Below the pieces are notes generated by a model that saw only the letters and a program-made list of their open reading frames with translations, ran no database searches and was not told the DNA's origin. The position numbers and the translations under genes are program-made. A DNA stretch of 64,000 nt, taken from assembly GCF_003284725.1 (NCBI RefSeq), contig NZ_PGTO01000009.1, positions 87,050-151,049 on the forward strand, given 5' to 3'. Shown here one piece after another: positions 10,041 to 19,269 of the stretch (positions are counted from its first letter, which is position 1; each line of letters begins with the position of its first letter). This DNA comes from Paramagnetospirillum kuznetsovii (GTDB taxonomy: Bacteria; Pseudomonadota; Alphaproteobacteria; Rhodospirillales; Magnetospirillaceae).

Positions 10041-10583
10041 ATGTTGATCCAGGCGGAAGCCTCCAGCCTTCTCATCGTCGATGTGCAGATGGGATTGGCG
10101 CCGGTGATGTCGGAGCCCAGACGGGTCTATCGCGGCTGCGGACTGTTGATGCGGGCGGCGGAACGGCTGGGAATTCCCCTCATCGTCAGCGAGCAGTATC
10201 CCAAGGGACTGGGGCGGACGGTCGGCGAATTGTTGGACCTCGCCCCCGACGGCGCGGTCATGGAGAAGCTGCATTTCTCCTGCGCCGCCGATGCCGCCCT
10301 GCGCCAGCGCGCCCAGTCGTTCGGCCGCCAGCAAATGGTCATCGCCGGGATCGAATCCCATGTCTGCGTGCTGCAAAGCGCCCTGGGGTTCAAGGAACTG
10401 GGCTTCGACGTGGTGGTGGTGGCCGATGCCTGCGCATCGCGTACCGAGGCCAACTGGCACTACGCCATGAACCGGCTCGGCGCCAACGGCGTTCAGATCG
10501 CCACGGTGGAGATGGTGATCTTCGAATGGCTGCACCGGGCGGGAACGCCGGAGTTCAAGGATTTGTCGGCGCTGATAAAGTAA
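10041..10583 (+). CDS. Isochorismatase-family hydrolase
   Basis: This is a 180-residue cysteine hydrolase of the isochorismatase/nicotinamidase fold. The catalytic triad is visible: Asp in SLLIVDVQMGL, Lys in VMEKLHFSC and Cys in IAGIESHVCVLQSALG. The cis-peptide-type segment before the cysteine is also present. The ATG at 10041 has GAGGAG upstream, and the longer open frame is rejected. The substrate is unknown. It is followed 14 bases later by an alpha/beta hydrolase, and the two likely form a small operon. Confidence 0.88.
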   Translation: MLIQAEASSLLIVDVQMGLAPVMSEPRRVYRGCGLLMRAAERLGIPLIVSEQYPKGLGRTVGELLDLAPDGAVMEKLHFSCAADAALRQRAQSFGRQQMVIAGIESHVCVLQSALGFKELGFDVVVVADACASRTEANWHYAMNRLGANGVQIATVEMVIFEWLHRAGTPEFKDLSALIK

Positions 10584-10597
10584 TCGCGGAGCCTGCC

Positions 10598-11293
10598 ATG
10601 ACCACCACCCTTATCTTGTTGCCGGGCCTGCTCAACGACAGCCGCCTGTGGCGGCATCAGGCCCGGACCCTGTCGGCGGGGCGCGAGGTTCTGTTCGCCG
10701 ATCTCACCCAGGATGACAGTCTGAGCGCCATGGCCGAGCGGGTTCTGGCGGTGGCGCCGCGCCGCTTCTGTCTGGCGGGGTTGTCCATGGGCGGTTATGC
10801 CTGCATGGAGATCATGCGCCGCTCGCCGGAACGGGTGGAGCGCCTCGCCTTGCTCGACACCACCGCGCGCCCCGATCTGCCGGATCAGACCCAGCGGCGC
10901 CTGGACGCCATCGGTATCGCCAAGGCGGGCGGCTTCGACAAGATCATGCCCACCATGCTGCCCAATCTGCTATGCGCCAAATCGCTGGCCGATGCGGCGA
11001 TCACCACCTTGGCCAAGGATATGGCCCGCACGGTGGGGAGGGACGCCTTCGTCCGCCAGCAGACCGCCATCATGGGACGGCCGGATTCGCGGGAGTCCCT
11101 GGCTTCGGTCCGGTGCCCGACCCTGCTGCTGTGCGGCGCCGAGGATGCCCTGACACCGCTGGATCGCCACCAGGAGATGGCCGCGTTGATTCCCGGCTCC
11201 ACCCTGGTTTCCATTCCCGACAGCGGCCATCTGGCGCCCTTGGAAAATCCCGATGCGGTGACCGGGGCATTGCTGCGATGGTTGGAAGAATGA
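10598..11293 (+). CDS. Alpha/beta hydrolase
   Basis: This protein has 231 residues. It starts MTTTLILLPGLLNDSRLW, the typical first strand and oxyanion loop. The nucleophile elbow is GLSMGGYA. The late acid is in LLCGAEDALTPLDRH and the catalytic His in DSGHLAPLENPD. The fold and residues are complete, but nothing identifies the substrate. The start is set by family alignment within a longer open frame. Confidence 0.88.
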   Translation: MTTTLILLPGLLNDSRLWRHQARTLSAGREVLFADLTQDDSLSAMAERVLAVAPRRFCLAGLSMGGYACMEIMRRSPERVERLALLDTTARPDLPDQTQRRLDAIGIAKAGGFDKIMPTMLPNLLCAKSLADAAITTLAKDMARTVGRDAFVRQQTAIMGRPDSRESLASVRCPTLLLCGAEDALTPLDRHQEMAALIPGSTLVSIPDSGHLAPLENPDAVTGALLRWLEE

Positions 11294-11390
11294 GCGCGTC
11301 GGCACCGTCTGGAAAACCAACTCCGTTAATTCTATATTCAATGAGTGAGCGATAACCTGCCGTCCTTGAACGGCTGAAAGGTCTTGTCCC

Positions 11391-12164
11391 ATGGGTGCCA
11401 GAGGTCCGCTGCATCTGCGCAAGACCACTAATGTGGTCCTTGACGCCCTGGTCCAGGCGGTGGAGCAGGCCGGGCAGGGCCAGCCGGTCAGTCGCGCCAT
11501 GCTGGAAAACGTGGTGGCGGGATTGAAGGTCTCGGTCGGCTTCGACGACTTCTATCACCGCTCCTACCGCGAGATGATGGAGATCGTCGAGAGCGAGAAG
11601 CGCGAGCAGCGGCGCTCCAATGCCTTTGGACGGCTGATGCTGCATCCCTTGAGCCCGCTGTTCCAGGACGAGTCCCTGGACCGGACCCTGGTCACCAATA
11701 TCTTCTCGTTCCTGCATCTGGTGCTGGGCGAGGAGGCCGACGTCTACGGCGAGAAATGCAAGGAGATCGTCGGCGCCCTGCGGGACGATCTGGGCGATCA
11801 TTTCTCGTGGGATGCCTTCTACGACGATCCCGAGGCCAAGATCGTGCTGTGGCATACCTTGGTGCAGATTTCCGGATCGTTCAAACGCTATGACCTGCGC
11901 AAGGACTGGTTCATCAAGCTGATGCAGTATCGGCCGACCACCGTCAGCGTCGCCTCCAACGCCTTCATCACCCGCGACCACGATCCCAGCGAGGAGCCGC
12001 TGGTGTTCGGCGAGCGCGAGTTCTGCCTGTTCTTCCACGCCCTGTTCGACCCGCTGGTCGATCTGCCGCCCAAGGACGATGCCGCCTTCCGCAAGGAATT
12101 CGGCGCCGATCCCCATCATCTGATCGGTGGCTTCCTGGTCAATCTGTCCATGTGCGCGGTCTAG
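11391..12164 (+). CDS. Hypothetical soluble helical protein
   Basis: This 257-residue protein has no recognisable motif, signal peptide or membrane segment. Composition and codon use match the neighbours, and the reading frame is uninterrupted. It contains charged helices (YREMMEIVESEKREQRRS) and a Trp/His/Asp-rich central part (DHFSWDAFYDD). It probably has its own transcript, 97 bases after the hydrolase. Function is unknown. Confidence 0.7.
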   Translation: MGARGPLHLRKTTNVVLDALVQAVEQAGQGQPVSRAMLENVVAGLKVSVGFDDFYHRSYREMMEIVESEKREQRRSNAFGRLMLHPLSPLFQDESLDRTLVTNIFSFLHLVLGEEADVYGEKCKEIVGALRDDLGDHFSWDAFYDDPEAKIVLWHTLVQISGSFKRYDLRKDWFIKLMQYRPTTVSVASNAFITRDHDPSEEPLVFGEREFCLFFHALFDPLVDLPPKDDAAFRKEFGADPHHLIGGFLVNLSMCAV

Positions 12165-12198
12165 GGCCAATCGACATTCTGGCGGATAGATGGGAAGT

Positions 12199-12289
12199 GG
12201 GCCACAGATGCACACAGATACCCGCTGCGCGGGACACAGATAAGATAGTTTCTCAATTCATCTGTGCTTATCTGTGTTCATCTGTGGCT
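12199..12289. repeat. Dispersed palindromic repeat, copy 1
   Basis: This 91-base non-coding element has terminal CCACAGATG/CATCTGTGG inverted ends, an internal CCCGC-N-GCGGG hairpin, and repeated ACACAGAT/ATCTGTG words. A second copy is at 62323-62403, most bases identical. Both copies lie between the 3' ends of convergent genes. Confidence 0.85.
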
Positions 12290-12360
12290 CGATTTTCTGT
12301 CTTGGACGCATTCTGGTCCGAAATCAGCGGAATTCCCTGAATGTCGATCCGACCTAGCGG

Positions 12361-14493
12361 TTATTCTTTCTTGTCGTGCCGCTTGATGCCAAGCAGGCTC
12401 TCGATCAGTCCGCCGCTTTTCCCCTTGATGGCCTTGCCCAATCCCCGTTCGACCACGTAGCGCTGCAAGGCGTTGACGTCGATGATCTTGTTGGGCGACG
12501 CCAGGCGGCCTTGCAGTCGCAGTCCCAGCGGCGGCGAGCCCGGCGTGGCGAGGCGGAAGGCGAGGCGGGCGTCGATCATGTCCTTGGGAAGATCGACCAC
12601 GGCGGTTCCATCGGCGCCGCCGCCCTCGGCCACCAAGGTGATGTCGTTGCTGGTCACCACGCCGCGATCGGCCTTGAAACTGGCCCCGAGGGTCGAGAAA
12701 CTGGAGGTTCCGCCCGACAATCCGGCCTGAACCAGCCCCAGCAGACTGCCGATATTGTCCAGCTTGCGCATCTGGGCGTCCATGGCGGCGAGGTCGAAGC
12801 CTTCCACCAGCCCATCGCTGACGTCCAGCCTGCCGTCGCCCGTCAGGCTGGCCTGCCATTGCGCCTGAGTGGTGCCGCGCGCCGCCAGACGGGTTTGGGC
12901 GTCCAGGCGACCCCTGGTGGCCTTGACCCCTCCGGCGCCCAGTCCCATGCCGCCGATATCGGCGCCCTTGAGGGTGGCGGTGACGGCGATTCCGGCGGCA
13001 TTGGCCTTGGCGGCGGCGGCCAGGGCGCCGCCCAGCATACGGCCGTTCAGCCGCTCCACCGATAGGGTCGAGCCGGTGGCGACCACACGGGCGGCGACCT
13101 CGTCCAGCCGCCAGGATTGGATTGCCCCCGGCTTGGTGTCGGTACCGAGGAAGGGAGCGACGGCCACGGCGGGGCTGGCGAGATCGGCTGTCAGGACGCG
13201 GCCGACCAGATCCAGCCTTCCGGTGCCGGTCACCAGGGTTTCACCCAGGCGGGCCTGAAGCTGATCGAACACCGCCTGGGTCGCATCCAGGCGCAGCCGT
13301 GTGGTAACCGCCAAGGGGCCGCCGCCGCGCGGCTGGTGGCCGGTCAGCCGATTCGCGGCCTGGGCGAAGCTGGCGGCGCGTAAACTGACGGTGCCGTTGG
13401 ACAGGGTGCCATCGTATCCGGCTTCCATCCCCTGCGACGACAGCTTCAGCGAGACCGAGACCGGCGCGGTGGGTGCGATGCTCAATTCGCCGGTGGCGCG
13501 GAACGCGGGTGTCGTCAGCGCCAGCGGCGCCAGGACAAGGCGATCGTCCCTGCTCGCCAGGGTGCCGGACAGGCTGATCTCGCCTGTCTCCGCCCAGTGG
13601 GTGGTGGCATGGCCGAGGGTCACGATGCCCTGGTCGAGCAGGGCACTCATCTGCGTTTGTCCCAGCGTCAGTCCATTCCAGCGCAAGCCGTCGACGGCGG
13701 CGTCCAGATTGAGGGTGAGGTTGCCGGGCAGGGAAAACCGTCCGGCAGGCGCGGCAGTCGGCTCGGGCTGCTGTTGGGTTGGTGGGGGAGGCGGAGCGGC
13801 GGCCGTGACGGTCGGCGCGGCGGTTTGGCTTTGGGGCGGGGCCGTCAGGCTGTCCAGGTCCAGAACGCCGCCCTTGGCGGTGATGTCGATCTGAACCGGC
13901 TGCGTTCCCAAACCGGCCACCAGAGCGATATTGGCGGTGGACTGGCCCAGGGTGACGACGAGATCGGGAATGGCCAACTCATCCGCCGACAGGCTTAGCT
14001 GTCCTTGGGCGCTTGCCCGCGCCAGGGCCAGCCGCAGCAGGCCAGTCACCTTGCCCTCGGCGATCTGGCCGTCGAACGTCGTGTCGGCCTCGCCCAGTGG
14101 CGACAGTGCCGTCTTTCCCCGCGCCTGGATGGCGCCCTCGGGGGTGATGCGGGCTTCCACCGCTTTCAGTGGCCCCAGCCTGCCGCCCGCAAGGGTCAAT
14201 TCGTCGATCTGGCGTTGCCCCGACAGCAGCGGCAGCAGCCGCAGACTGACGGAAAGGCGTTCCGCTCCGGCATCGCCGACGCTCAAACCGGACAAGGTGG
14301 CGGTCGGTGTCGGCAGCAAACGCACCGCGATGGGGCCGGAGATGCGCACCGGACGCCGCAGCGCCGCCGAGGCGGCGGCCTCGGCTTCCGGCCGCAACCG
14401 GTTCCAGTCCAGCATGGCGGGGACCACCAGGACCAGGACGAGAAGTCCCGCCAGGACGGCGGTGGCGGCGAGTGCGGTCTTGCGCGCATTCAT
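12361..14493 (-). CDS. AsmA-family protein
   Basis: This 710-residue protein has one N-terminal membrane anchor (ALAATAVLAGLLVLVLVVPAML) followed by the AsmA start pattern DWNRLRPEAEAAASAALRRPVRISG. A long beta-rich periplasmic region follows. A Pro/Gln/Thr linker occurs near residues 225-255. The C-terminal AsmA domain contains the DGxLDV-type segment GDGRLDVSDGLVEGFDL. AsmA/TamB-like proteins are bridge-like lipid-transfer or assembly factors between membranes. The ATG overlaps the stop of the membrane-protein gene by 4 bases, placing it last in a three-gene operon. Confidence 0.85.
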   Translation of the reverse strand: MNARKTALAATAVLAGLLVLVLVVPAMLDWNRLRPEAEAAASAALRRPVRISGPIAVRLLPTPTATLSGLSVGDAGAERLSVSLRLLPLLSGQRQIDELTLAGGRLGPLKAVEARITPEGAIQARGKTALSPLGEADTTFDGQIAEGKVTGLLRLALARASAQGQLSLSADELAIPDLVVTLGQSTANIALVAGLGTQPVQIDITAKGGVLDLDSLTAPPQSQTAAPTVTAAAPPPPPTQQQPEPTAAPAGRFSLPGNLTLNLDAAVDGLRWNGLTLGQTQMSALLDQGIVTLGHATTHWAETGEISLSGTLASRDDRLVLAPLALTTPAFRATGELSIAPTAPVSVSLKLSSQGMEAGYDGTLSNGTVSLRAASFAQAANRLTGHQPRGGGPLAVTTRLRLDATQAVFDQLQARLGETLVTGTGRLDLVGRVLTADLASPAVAVAPFLGTDTKPGAIQSWRLDEVAARVVATGSTLSVERLNGRMLGGALAAAAKANAAGIAVTATLKGADIGGMGLGAGGVKATRGRLDAQTRLAARGTTQAQWQASLTGDGRLDVSDGLVEGFDLAAMDAQMRKLDNIGSLLGLVQAGLSGGTSSFSTLGASFKADRGVVTSNDITLVAEGGGADGTAVVDLPKDMIDARLAFRLATPGSPPLGLRLQGRLASPNKIIDVNALQRYVVERGLGKAIKGKSGGLIESLLGIKRHDKKE

Positions 14494-15914
14494 CGCAGCA
14501 CCAGGGAAAGCGCGACCATCCACACCGCCAGGGTGATGGCCCCGGCGACGACGAAGCGGCCATTCCAGTCACGCGCCACGGTTCCCACCGAGACCTCGGC
14601 CGTGCGGGCGACCGACATCACGGCGGCACCGACCAGGGTGGAGCAGGCCGACAGACCCCAGGCCCCCATCAAACCGCTTGCCGCCACCAAGGGGTGAACG
14701 CCGAACTGGGCGAGATTGCCGAGGGCGCTGCCGAACAGGCTGACGGTGATGATCTGCGAGATCCCCAATTGCGCCAGGATCATCACCGACCATGCCATGG
14801 CGATGACCATCAGGATGGGCGGCAACGGCAGTCTGGCGATGGCCTCGGCCGTGGCGGCGGGCGATATGAAACCGGCGGCGACGGTGCCGAAGAACATGGC
14901 GCCGCTCAACATGGCGACTTCGTAGCGGAAATTGGGCAGGCTGACGCCGAGGCGGGAGACGAACCCGGTGCCGGATCGAACCAGCGACGCCGCCGTGATG
15001 CGGTCGGGCTGGGCCAGCGACCAAAGCAACGCGGCCATGGGAACCACGAGCATGGTGCCGATGACCATGCGCACCGACAAGACTTGCGATACCGCCACCG
15101 CCGAGGCGACGATGACGCAGATGAAGAGGGACAGGTGCAGGATCGGCTTCCAGTCGCTGTCCGCGACCTCTCCGGCCGGGCGCCGCATGCCCGCCGGTAC
15201 GGCGAAGCGGTCCAGCAGCCAGCCGACCGCCATCAGCACCAAGGCAAGAATCAGTTGGAGCGACAGCAAACGCCACCACGGCAATCCGTGAATGGCCCCC
15301 TCGGTCACCGTGAAGGAAACCGACAGCGGCGACCAGACCGTCATCATGGCGAAGCCGCGAAGAACGGCGGTCATCATGCGGCGCTTGCGGATGTCCTGAA
15401 CCTTGGGATCGCCCTGTGCCGCGTCCAGGGTGTTGCCGTGCATCACCATGGTCCCCAGCAGCGGCAGAACCCCGAAATTCAGGGCCAGGGAAATGACGTG
15501 GCTGCCCAGGCACAACACGGCATAACGGCGCCCCGGCGGTTGGCGCACCATTTCCTCGCCGCAGCGGCGCACCAGGCCCGAGGTTTGCGCCGAATCACGC
15601 AGCATTCCCAGGGACGTGAACAGACCGGCCAGGAATGAAGCTTCACCCAGGGCATGGCGGAGAACGCCGATGGGGTCGACAAGCCAGAGGAAGGCGGCGA
15701 TGGTCGCCGCGCCGCAAGCGAGCAGCATGGCCTGTCCGCCGCGCGGGGTGCGTCTTGCTTCCACGGCGATATAGAGCAGCAGTGCCACGGAAGTGACGTC
15801 CTGGGCCCAAGCCATGTGCAGCACCGCCCAGCCCAGGGAGCCCAGGATGATGACCATGATCGCCAGGGAAGAGACCACGGCGGGAATTGCGGGCGGGTGC
15901 CGGGGCTCGCTCAC
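14490..15914 (-). CDS. Polytopic inner-membrane protein of unknown function
   Basis: This 474-residue protein has about 11-12 hydrophobic helices and short loops, with a permease-like layout. It has a GTG start overlapping the upstream stop. Conserved-looking segments are SHVISLALNFGVLPLLGTMV and RRMMTAVLRGFAMMTVWSPLSVSF. I do not recognise the family, though it resembles secondary transporters in topology. Its position between a degenerate GGDEF/EAL protein and an AsmA protein suggests an envelope role, which is inferred. Confidence 0.75.
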   Translation of the reverse strand: MSEPRHPPAIPAVVSSLAIMVIILGSLGWAVLHMAWAQDVTSVALLLYIAVEARRTPRGGQAMLLACGAATIAAFLWLVDPIGVLRHALGEASFLAGLFTSLGMLRDSAQTSGLVRRCGEEMVRQPPGRRYAVLCLGSHVISLALNFGVLPLLGTMVMHGNTLDAAQGDPKVQDIRKRRMMTAVLRGFAMMTVWSPLSVSFTVTEGAIHGLPWWRLLSLQLILALVLMAVGWLLDRFAVPAGMRRPAGEVADSDWKPILHLSLFICVIVASAVAVSQVLSVRMVIGTMLVVPMAALLWSLAQPDRITAASLVRSGTGFVSRLGVSLPNFRYEVAMLSGAMFFGTVAAGFISPAATAEAIARLPLPPILMVIAMAWSVMILAQLGISQIITVSLFGSALGNLAQFGVHPLVAASGLMGAWGLSACSTLVGAAVMSVARTAEVSVGTVARDWNGRFVVAGAITLAVWMVALSLVLR

Positions 15915-17545
15915 GGTACCGGTCCCGCGATGCGTGACTTGGGGGCGGGAAGAATCTTTGCCGGACGCGGCAAGTCCTTCATCAGTCCCGGTCCGCTGAT
16001 CATGGCGAAATCACCGCCGACGACGCCTGCGACCACGGTGCGGCGGCGGATGCCCCAGGCATAGACGGATAGTCCGGCGGCTCCGGCGTCTTGTCGCAAT
16101 CGGCGCAGGGATTGAAGCAGATTGGCGTCGTCGGTCCGTTCGTCCTCGGTCAGTTCCGCCAAATCGACGCCGATGGTACGGATGCCGCACAGGGCGGCAC
16201 GCCCCGCCTGGGGCATGGACAGCCGCACCCTCAGGCTGACCTCGCGGCACAGGGGCCGCAGGGATTGCAAGGCCGCCGACAATTGGGCATCGACCACGCC
16301 ATCCGGTGTTCCGAACAGGTCGATGATCAGGCGGTTGGCGCGAACATCCTCGGAAAGATCCGCCAGGGGAGACAGCACCGACATGCGCTGGGGCGAGGTG
16401 ACCGATGACCAGTGGATGGGCAAGATGGCCTTGGCCGCCGACCTGGAGGCATCGGGCGAACGCAGCTCGCGCACGGCCGCGCCGATGGTGAAGCGGTCCA
16501 GGGCCAGTGCCGCTTCGCCGCCACCGCTGGGATAGGCCCGGCATCCCTCCCACGGGGTCTCTCCCGGTTGATCGACCCGTTGGACATGGGCCTTATAGGC
16601 GCCGATGGTTTCATCGGCGGCCAGCCACGTGGGGCGCCACGCCAAGGAGAGCGCCGCGTCTCCCGGCATGGGCGGCGCCGCGTCAACGCCGGGACGAGGG
16701 CCAGACGGCTTGCCCCCCGAGATCTCCACCGCCGTCCAACTGGGGGCGGCGACCATCTGGGGGGCGCTTTTTTCCGTCAAGGAGCTTCCCGGAAGCATGG
16801 AGCGGCGTGGCGTGAAATCCCTGGCCGATAGCTTGGTGGAATGGAGATGAGCCCGCAGATCCTGCTGCTCCGGCAGCGGGGTCGGCAGCATGGAATGACG
16901 AATGGGGGCGTCCGCCTCCACGGCCGTGGTCAGATGGGGGCGATAGCCCGCCCTGTCGGTGACGGGCGCCATGATGGCGCGGACTTCACCGATTGCGTCG
17001 TGAATGGCATCAAGATTCAGGACGCCGTGCGGGGCAAGGGCAACCTCGATGGTGAGCTCCGCCGCCAACGCCAGTGGCCGCTCGTTGCCGACGAATTGCG
17101 CGCCCACCAAACGGGTTCCCAATTCCTGGGCGATCAGGACCGCCCTGCGGCGGCCTTCCGCGTCCGGAACATTGCGGAAGAGCAGGACGAATAAATCCTG
17201 GCCTCGGCGGCCGTAAACATTGCCGTGGCCGATATGCAGGTTGATGACGCCCTCGGCGATCATCATGACCTTTTCCGACAGGCGATGCCATTTGCTGCCC
17301 ACCGCTTCGCGGAATTCCACCAGCGAGATCACTTGAAGCTTGGTCTGGAACCGCGCCTCGTCCTCGGAGAGCATGGCTTCGAGTGCGAGGGTGAAATTGT
17401 CGTCCACGATGGCGTCGGACGCCTGCTCGGCGGAGGATTGGACGGCATTCTCCTGGGGGGCACGATTCCCCACCAGTCGGCTCAACGCCGAAAACGGCCT
17501 TGCCAGTCTTGATAGAAGACTGTCCTTTGGCCGCTTCCTTTTCAT
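15911..17545 (-). CDS. Degenerate GGDEF-EAL-like protein, probably catalytically inactive
   Basis: This 544-residue soluble protein is the first gene of a three-gene operon, with GGAGG 5 bases before the ATG. Around residues 100-160 it has a GGDEF-like core in which the signature is GRRGQDLFVLLF instead of GRxGGDEFxxLL. The C-terminal 240 residues follow the EAL plan: a start like YQP at WRPTWL, a central RLIIDLFGTPDGVVDAQL, then IRTIGVDLAEL and a final SVYAWGIRRRTVVAG. The EAL, DDFG and catalytic Glu residues are missing. It could bind c-di-GMP or a protein partner without making or breaking the nucleotide. Domain calls are by pattern. Confidence 0.65.
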   Translation of the reverse strand: MKRKRPKDSLLSRLARPFSALSRLVGNRAPQENAVQSSAEQASDAIVDDNFTLALEAMLSEDEARFQTKLQVISLVEFREAVGSKWHRLSEKVMMIAEGVINLHIGHGNVYGRRGQDLFVLLFRNVPDAEGRRRAVLIAQELGTRLVGAQFVGNERPLALAAELTIEVALAPHGVLNLDAIHDAIGEVRAIMAPVTDRAGYRPHLTTAVEADAPIRHSMLPTPLPEQQDLRAHLHSTKLSARDFTPRRSMLPGSSLTEKSAPQMVAAPSWTAVEISGGKPSGPRPGVDAAPPMPGDAALSLAWRPTWLAADETIGAYKAHVQRVDQPGETPWEGCRAYPSGGGEAALALDRFTIGAAVRELRSPDASRSAAKAILPIHWSSVTSPQRMSVLSPLADLSEDVRANRLIIDLFGTPDGVVDAQLSAALQSLRPLCREVSLRVRLSMPQAGRAALCGIRTIGVDLAELTEDERTDDANLLQSLRRLRQDAGAAGLSVYAWGIRRRTVVAGVVGGDFAMISGPGLMKDLPRPAKILPAPKSRIAGPVP

Positions 17546-17605
17546 TGTTCCTCCGTCGAATGCTTCGCGCCAGGATATGTCAGCCCAGGCGAACCGACAA
17601 GGGGA

Positions 17606-18133
17606 TCAGCCGTTTGCCTCATCCATGTAGCGCTTGGCCAGCGCCACATAGTTGACCGCGGAGACCGGGAAATAGGCTTGGTCGGCCTCGGACAATTGCC
17701 GCAGCAGCTTGGCCGGATTGCCGCCCCACAGCTCGCCTGCCTTGACTCGCTTTCCCGGCGTGACCACGGCGCCGGCCGCCACCATGGCGCCGGTTTCCAC
17801 CACGGCGCCGTCCAGGATGACGGCGCCCATGCCGATGAAGCAGCAGTCTTCCAGGGTGCAGGCGTGCAGGATGGCGCCATGGCCGATGGTGATGTCGGAC
17901 CCGATATACGTGCCCAGCTTGCCGCCGGTCACATGGATGATGGTGCCGTCCTGGATGTTGGTGCGCTCGCCGATGCGGATTTCGTGGACGTCGCCGCGGA
18001 TGACGCAGTTGAACCATACATTGGTGTCGGCGCCGATCACCACGTCGCCGATCACCGTGGCGGTGGGCGCGACGAAGACATCGGCGGCGATGGTGGGGCG
18101 AACCCCCTGGAAGGGCAGGATATGACCGCTCAT
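17606..18133 (-). CDS. Gamma-carbonic-anhydrase-like hexapeptide protein
   Basis: This 175-residue left-handed beta-helix protein carries repeated hexapeptides: PTATVIGDVVIGADTNVWFNCVIRGD in overlapping steps, then ERTNIQDGTIIHV. The zinc-type residues appear in TIGHGAILHACTLED. The short C-terminal helix is present. Members are gamma-class carbonic anhydrases or close relatives (YrdA/CaiE-like). Activity cannot be judged from sequence. The ATG at 18133 with AGGA 7 bases upstream is preferred to the GTG at 18139. It follows argC by 10 bases. Confidence 0.88.
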   Translation of the reverse strand: MSGHILPFQGVRPTIAADVFVAPTATVIGDVVIGADTNVWFNCVIRGDVHEIRIGERTNIQDGTIIHVTGGKLGTYIGSDITIGHGAILHACTLEDCCFIGMGAVILDGAVVETGAMVAAGAVVTPGKRVKAGELWGGNPAKLLRQLSEADQAYFPVSAVNYVALAKRYMDEANG

Positions 18134-18143
18134 TCTCACGTCC

Positions 18144-19181
18144 TCATGGGAACATGGGCTGTTGTTCCAGCCCCAGCGTTTCGGGAAGCCCGAACATCAG
18201 GTTCATGTTCTGCAGCGCCTGACCCGAGGCACCCTTGACCAGATTGTCGATGACGCAGGTGATGATCACCCGGCCCTTGATGCGGTCGTCGAACACGTTG
18301 ATCAGGCAGAAGTTGGAGCCCCGCACATGGCGGGTGGCGGGGACCACGCCCTCGGGCAGCACCTTGACGAAGTGCTCGCCCTTGAACCGTTCGGCCAGGG
18401 TGGCGCGCAAGGCGTTGGCGTCGGCTCCCTTGGTCTTGGCATAGATGGTCGACAGCATGCCCCGGCTCATGGGCATCAGATGGGGGGTGAAGGTCACCAT
18501 CACCGGCTTGCCCACGGCCTCGCTCAATCCCTGCTCGATCTCGGGGGCATGGCGATGGCTGGCGATGCCGTAGGGATGGATGCCCTCGGCCACCTCGGTG
18601 AACAGATTGGCTTCCTTGGCCGAGCGGCCGGCGCCCGAGACGCCGGATTTGGCGTCGATGACGATGTCCTCGGCAGCGATCAGCCCCTGTTCCAGCAGCG
18701 GGATCAGCGGCAACTGCACCGAGGTGGGATAGCAGCCGGGATTGGCCACCAGCCGCGCCTTGGCGATCTTGTCGCGCGCGATCTCGGTCAGGCCGTAGAC
18801 CGCCTCCTTCTGCAAGGCGGGCGCCCGGTGCTCGTGGCCGTACCACTGGGCGTAGGTATCCACGTCGAACAGCCGGAAATCCGCCGACAGATCGACGATC
18901 CGCACATTGCCGGGCAGCGCCGCGATCACCTCTTGGGTGGTGCCGTGGGGCAGGCAGCAGAACACCGCGTCCACCGTCTTGAAGTCCACCTGATCGATGG
19001 CGACGAGGTCGGGCAGGCTCAGCGAGGCGAGATGGGGGAACACGCCTGCCATGGGCTGGCCCGCCTTGCGGTCGCCGGTCATGGCCTTGATGGTCAGGGC
19101 GGGGTGCAGCGCCAGCAGGCGCACCAGCTCGGCCCCGGTGTAACCGCTGGCTCCGAGTATTGCGACCTTGATGTCCTTCAT
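18144..19181 (-). CDS. argC: N-acetyl-gamma-glutamyl-phosphate reductase
   Basis: This enzyme carries out the third step of arginine biosynthesis, reducing N-acetylglutamyl phosphate with NADPH. It has 345 residues. The N-terminal Rossmann motif is VAILGASGYTGAELVRLL. The catalytic cysteine lies in LVANPGCYPTSVQLPL. SGVSGAGRSAKEANLF, HRHAPEIEQGL and the late GLPETLGLEQQPMFP are also typical. The ATG at 19181 has GAGG 8 bases upstream and fits the family start better than the upstream in-frame ATG. Confidence 0.95.
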   Translation of the reverse strand: MKDIKVAILGASGYTGAELVRLLALHPALTIKAMTGDRKAGQPMAGVFPHLASLSLPDLVAIDQVDFKTVDAVFCCLPHGTTQEVIAALPGNVRIVDLSADFRLFDVDTYAQWYGHEHRAPALQKEAVYGLTEIARDKIAKARLVANPGCYPTSVQLPLIPLLEQGLIAAEDIVIDAKSGVSGAGRSAKEANLFTEVAEGIHPYGIASHRHAPEIEQGLSEAVGKPVMVTFTPHLMPMSRGMLSTIYAKTKGADANALRATLAERFKGEHFVKVLPEGVVPATRHVRGSNFCLINVFDDRIKGRVIITCVIDNLVKGASGQALQNMNLMFGLPETLGLEQQPMFP

Positions 19182-19269
19182 GGCGACGGCCTCCATGATG
19201 CGCCGATGGATGGGCTGCGGACGATAGCAGCCGTGACCGGCGGCGACAACCCGATCAAAGGTCGCTGGA

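Noticed and set aside
15911..17545. Active diguanylate cyclase or phosphodiesterase
   Set aside because: GGDEF reads as GQDLF and the EAL and DDFG residues are missing, so enzymatic activity is not supported. Kept as a degenerate domain protein.
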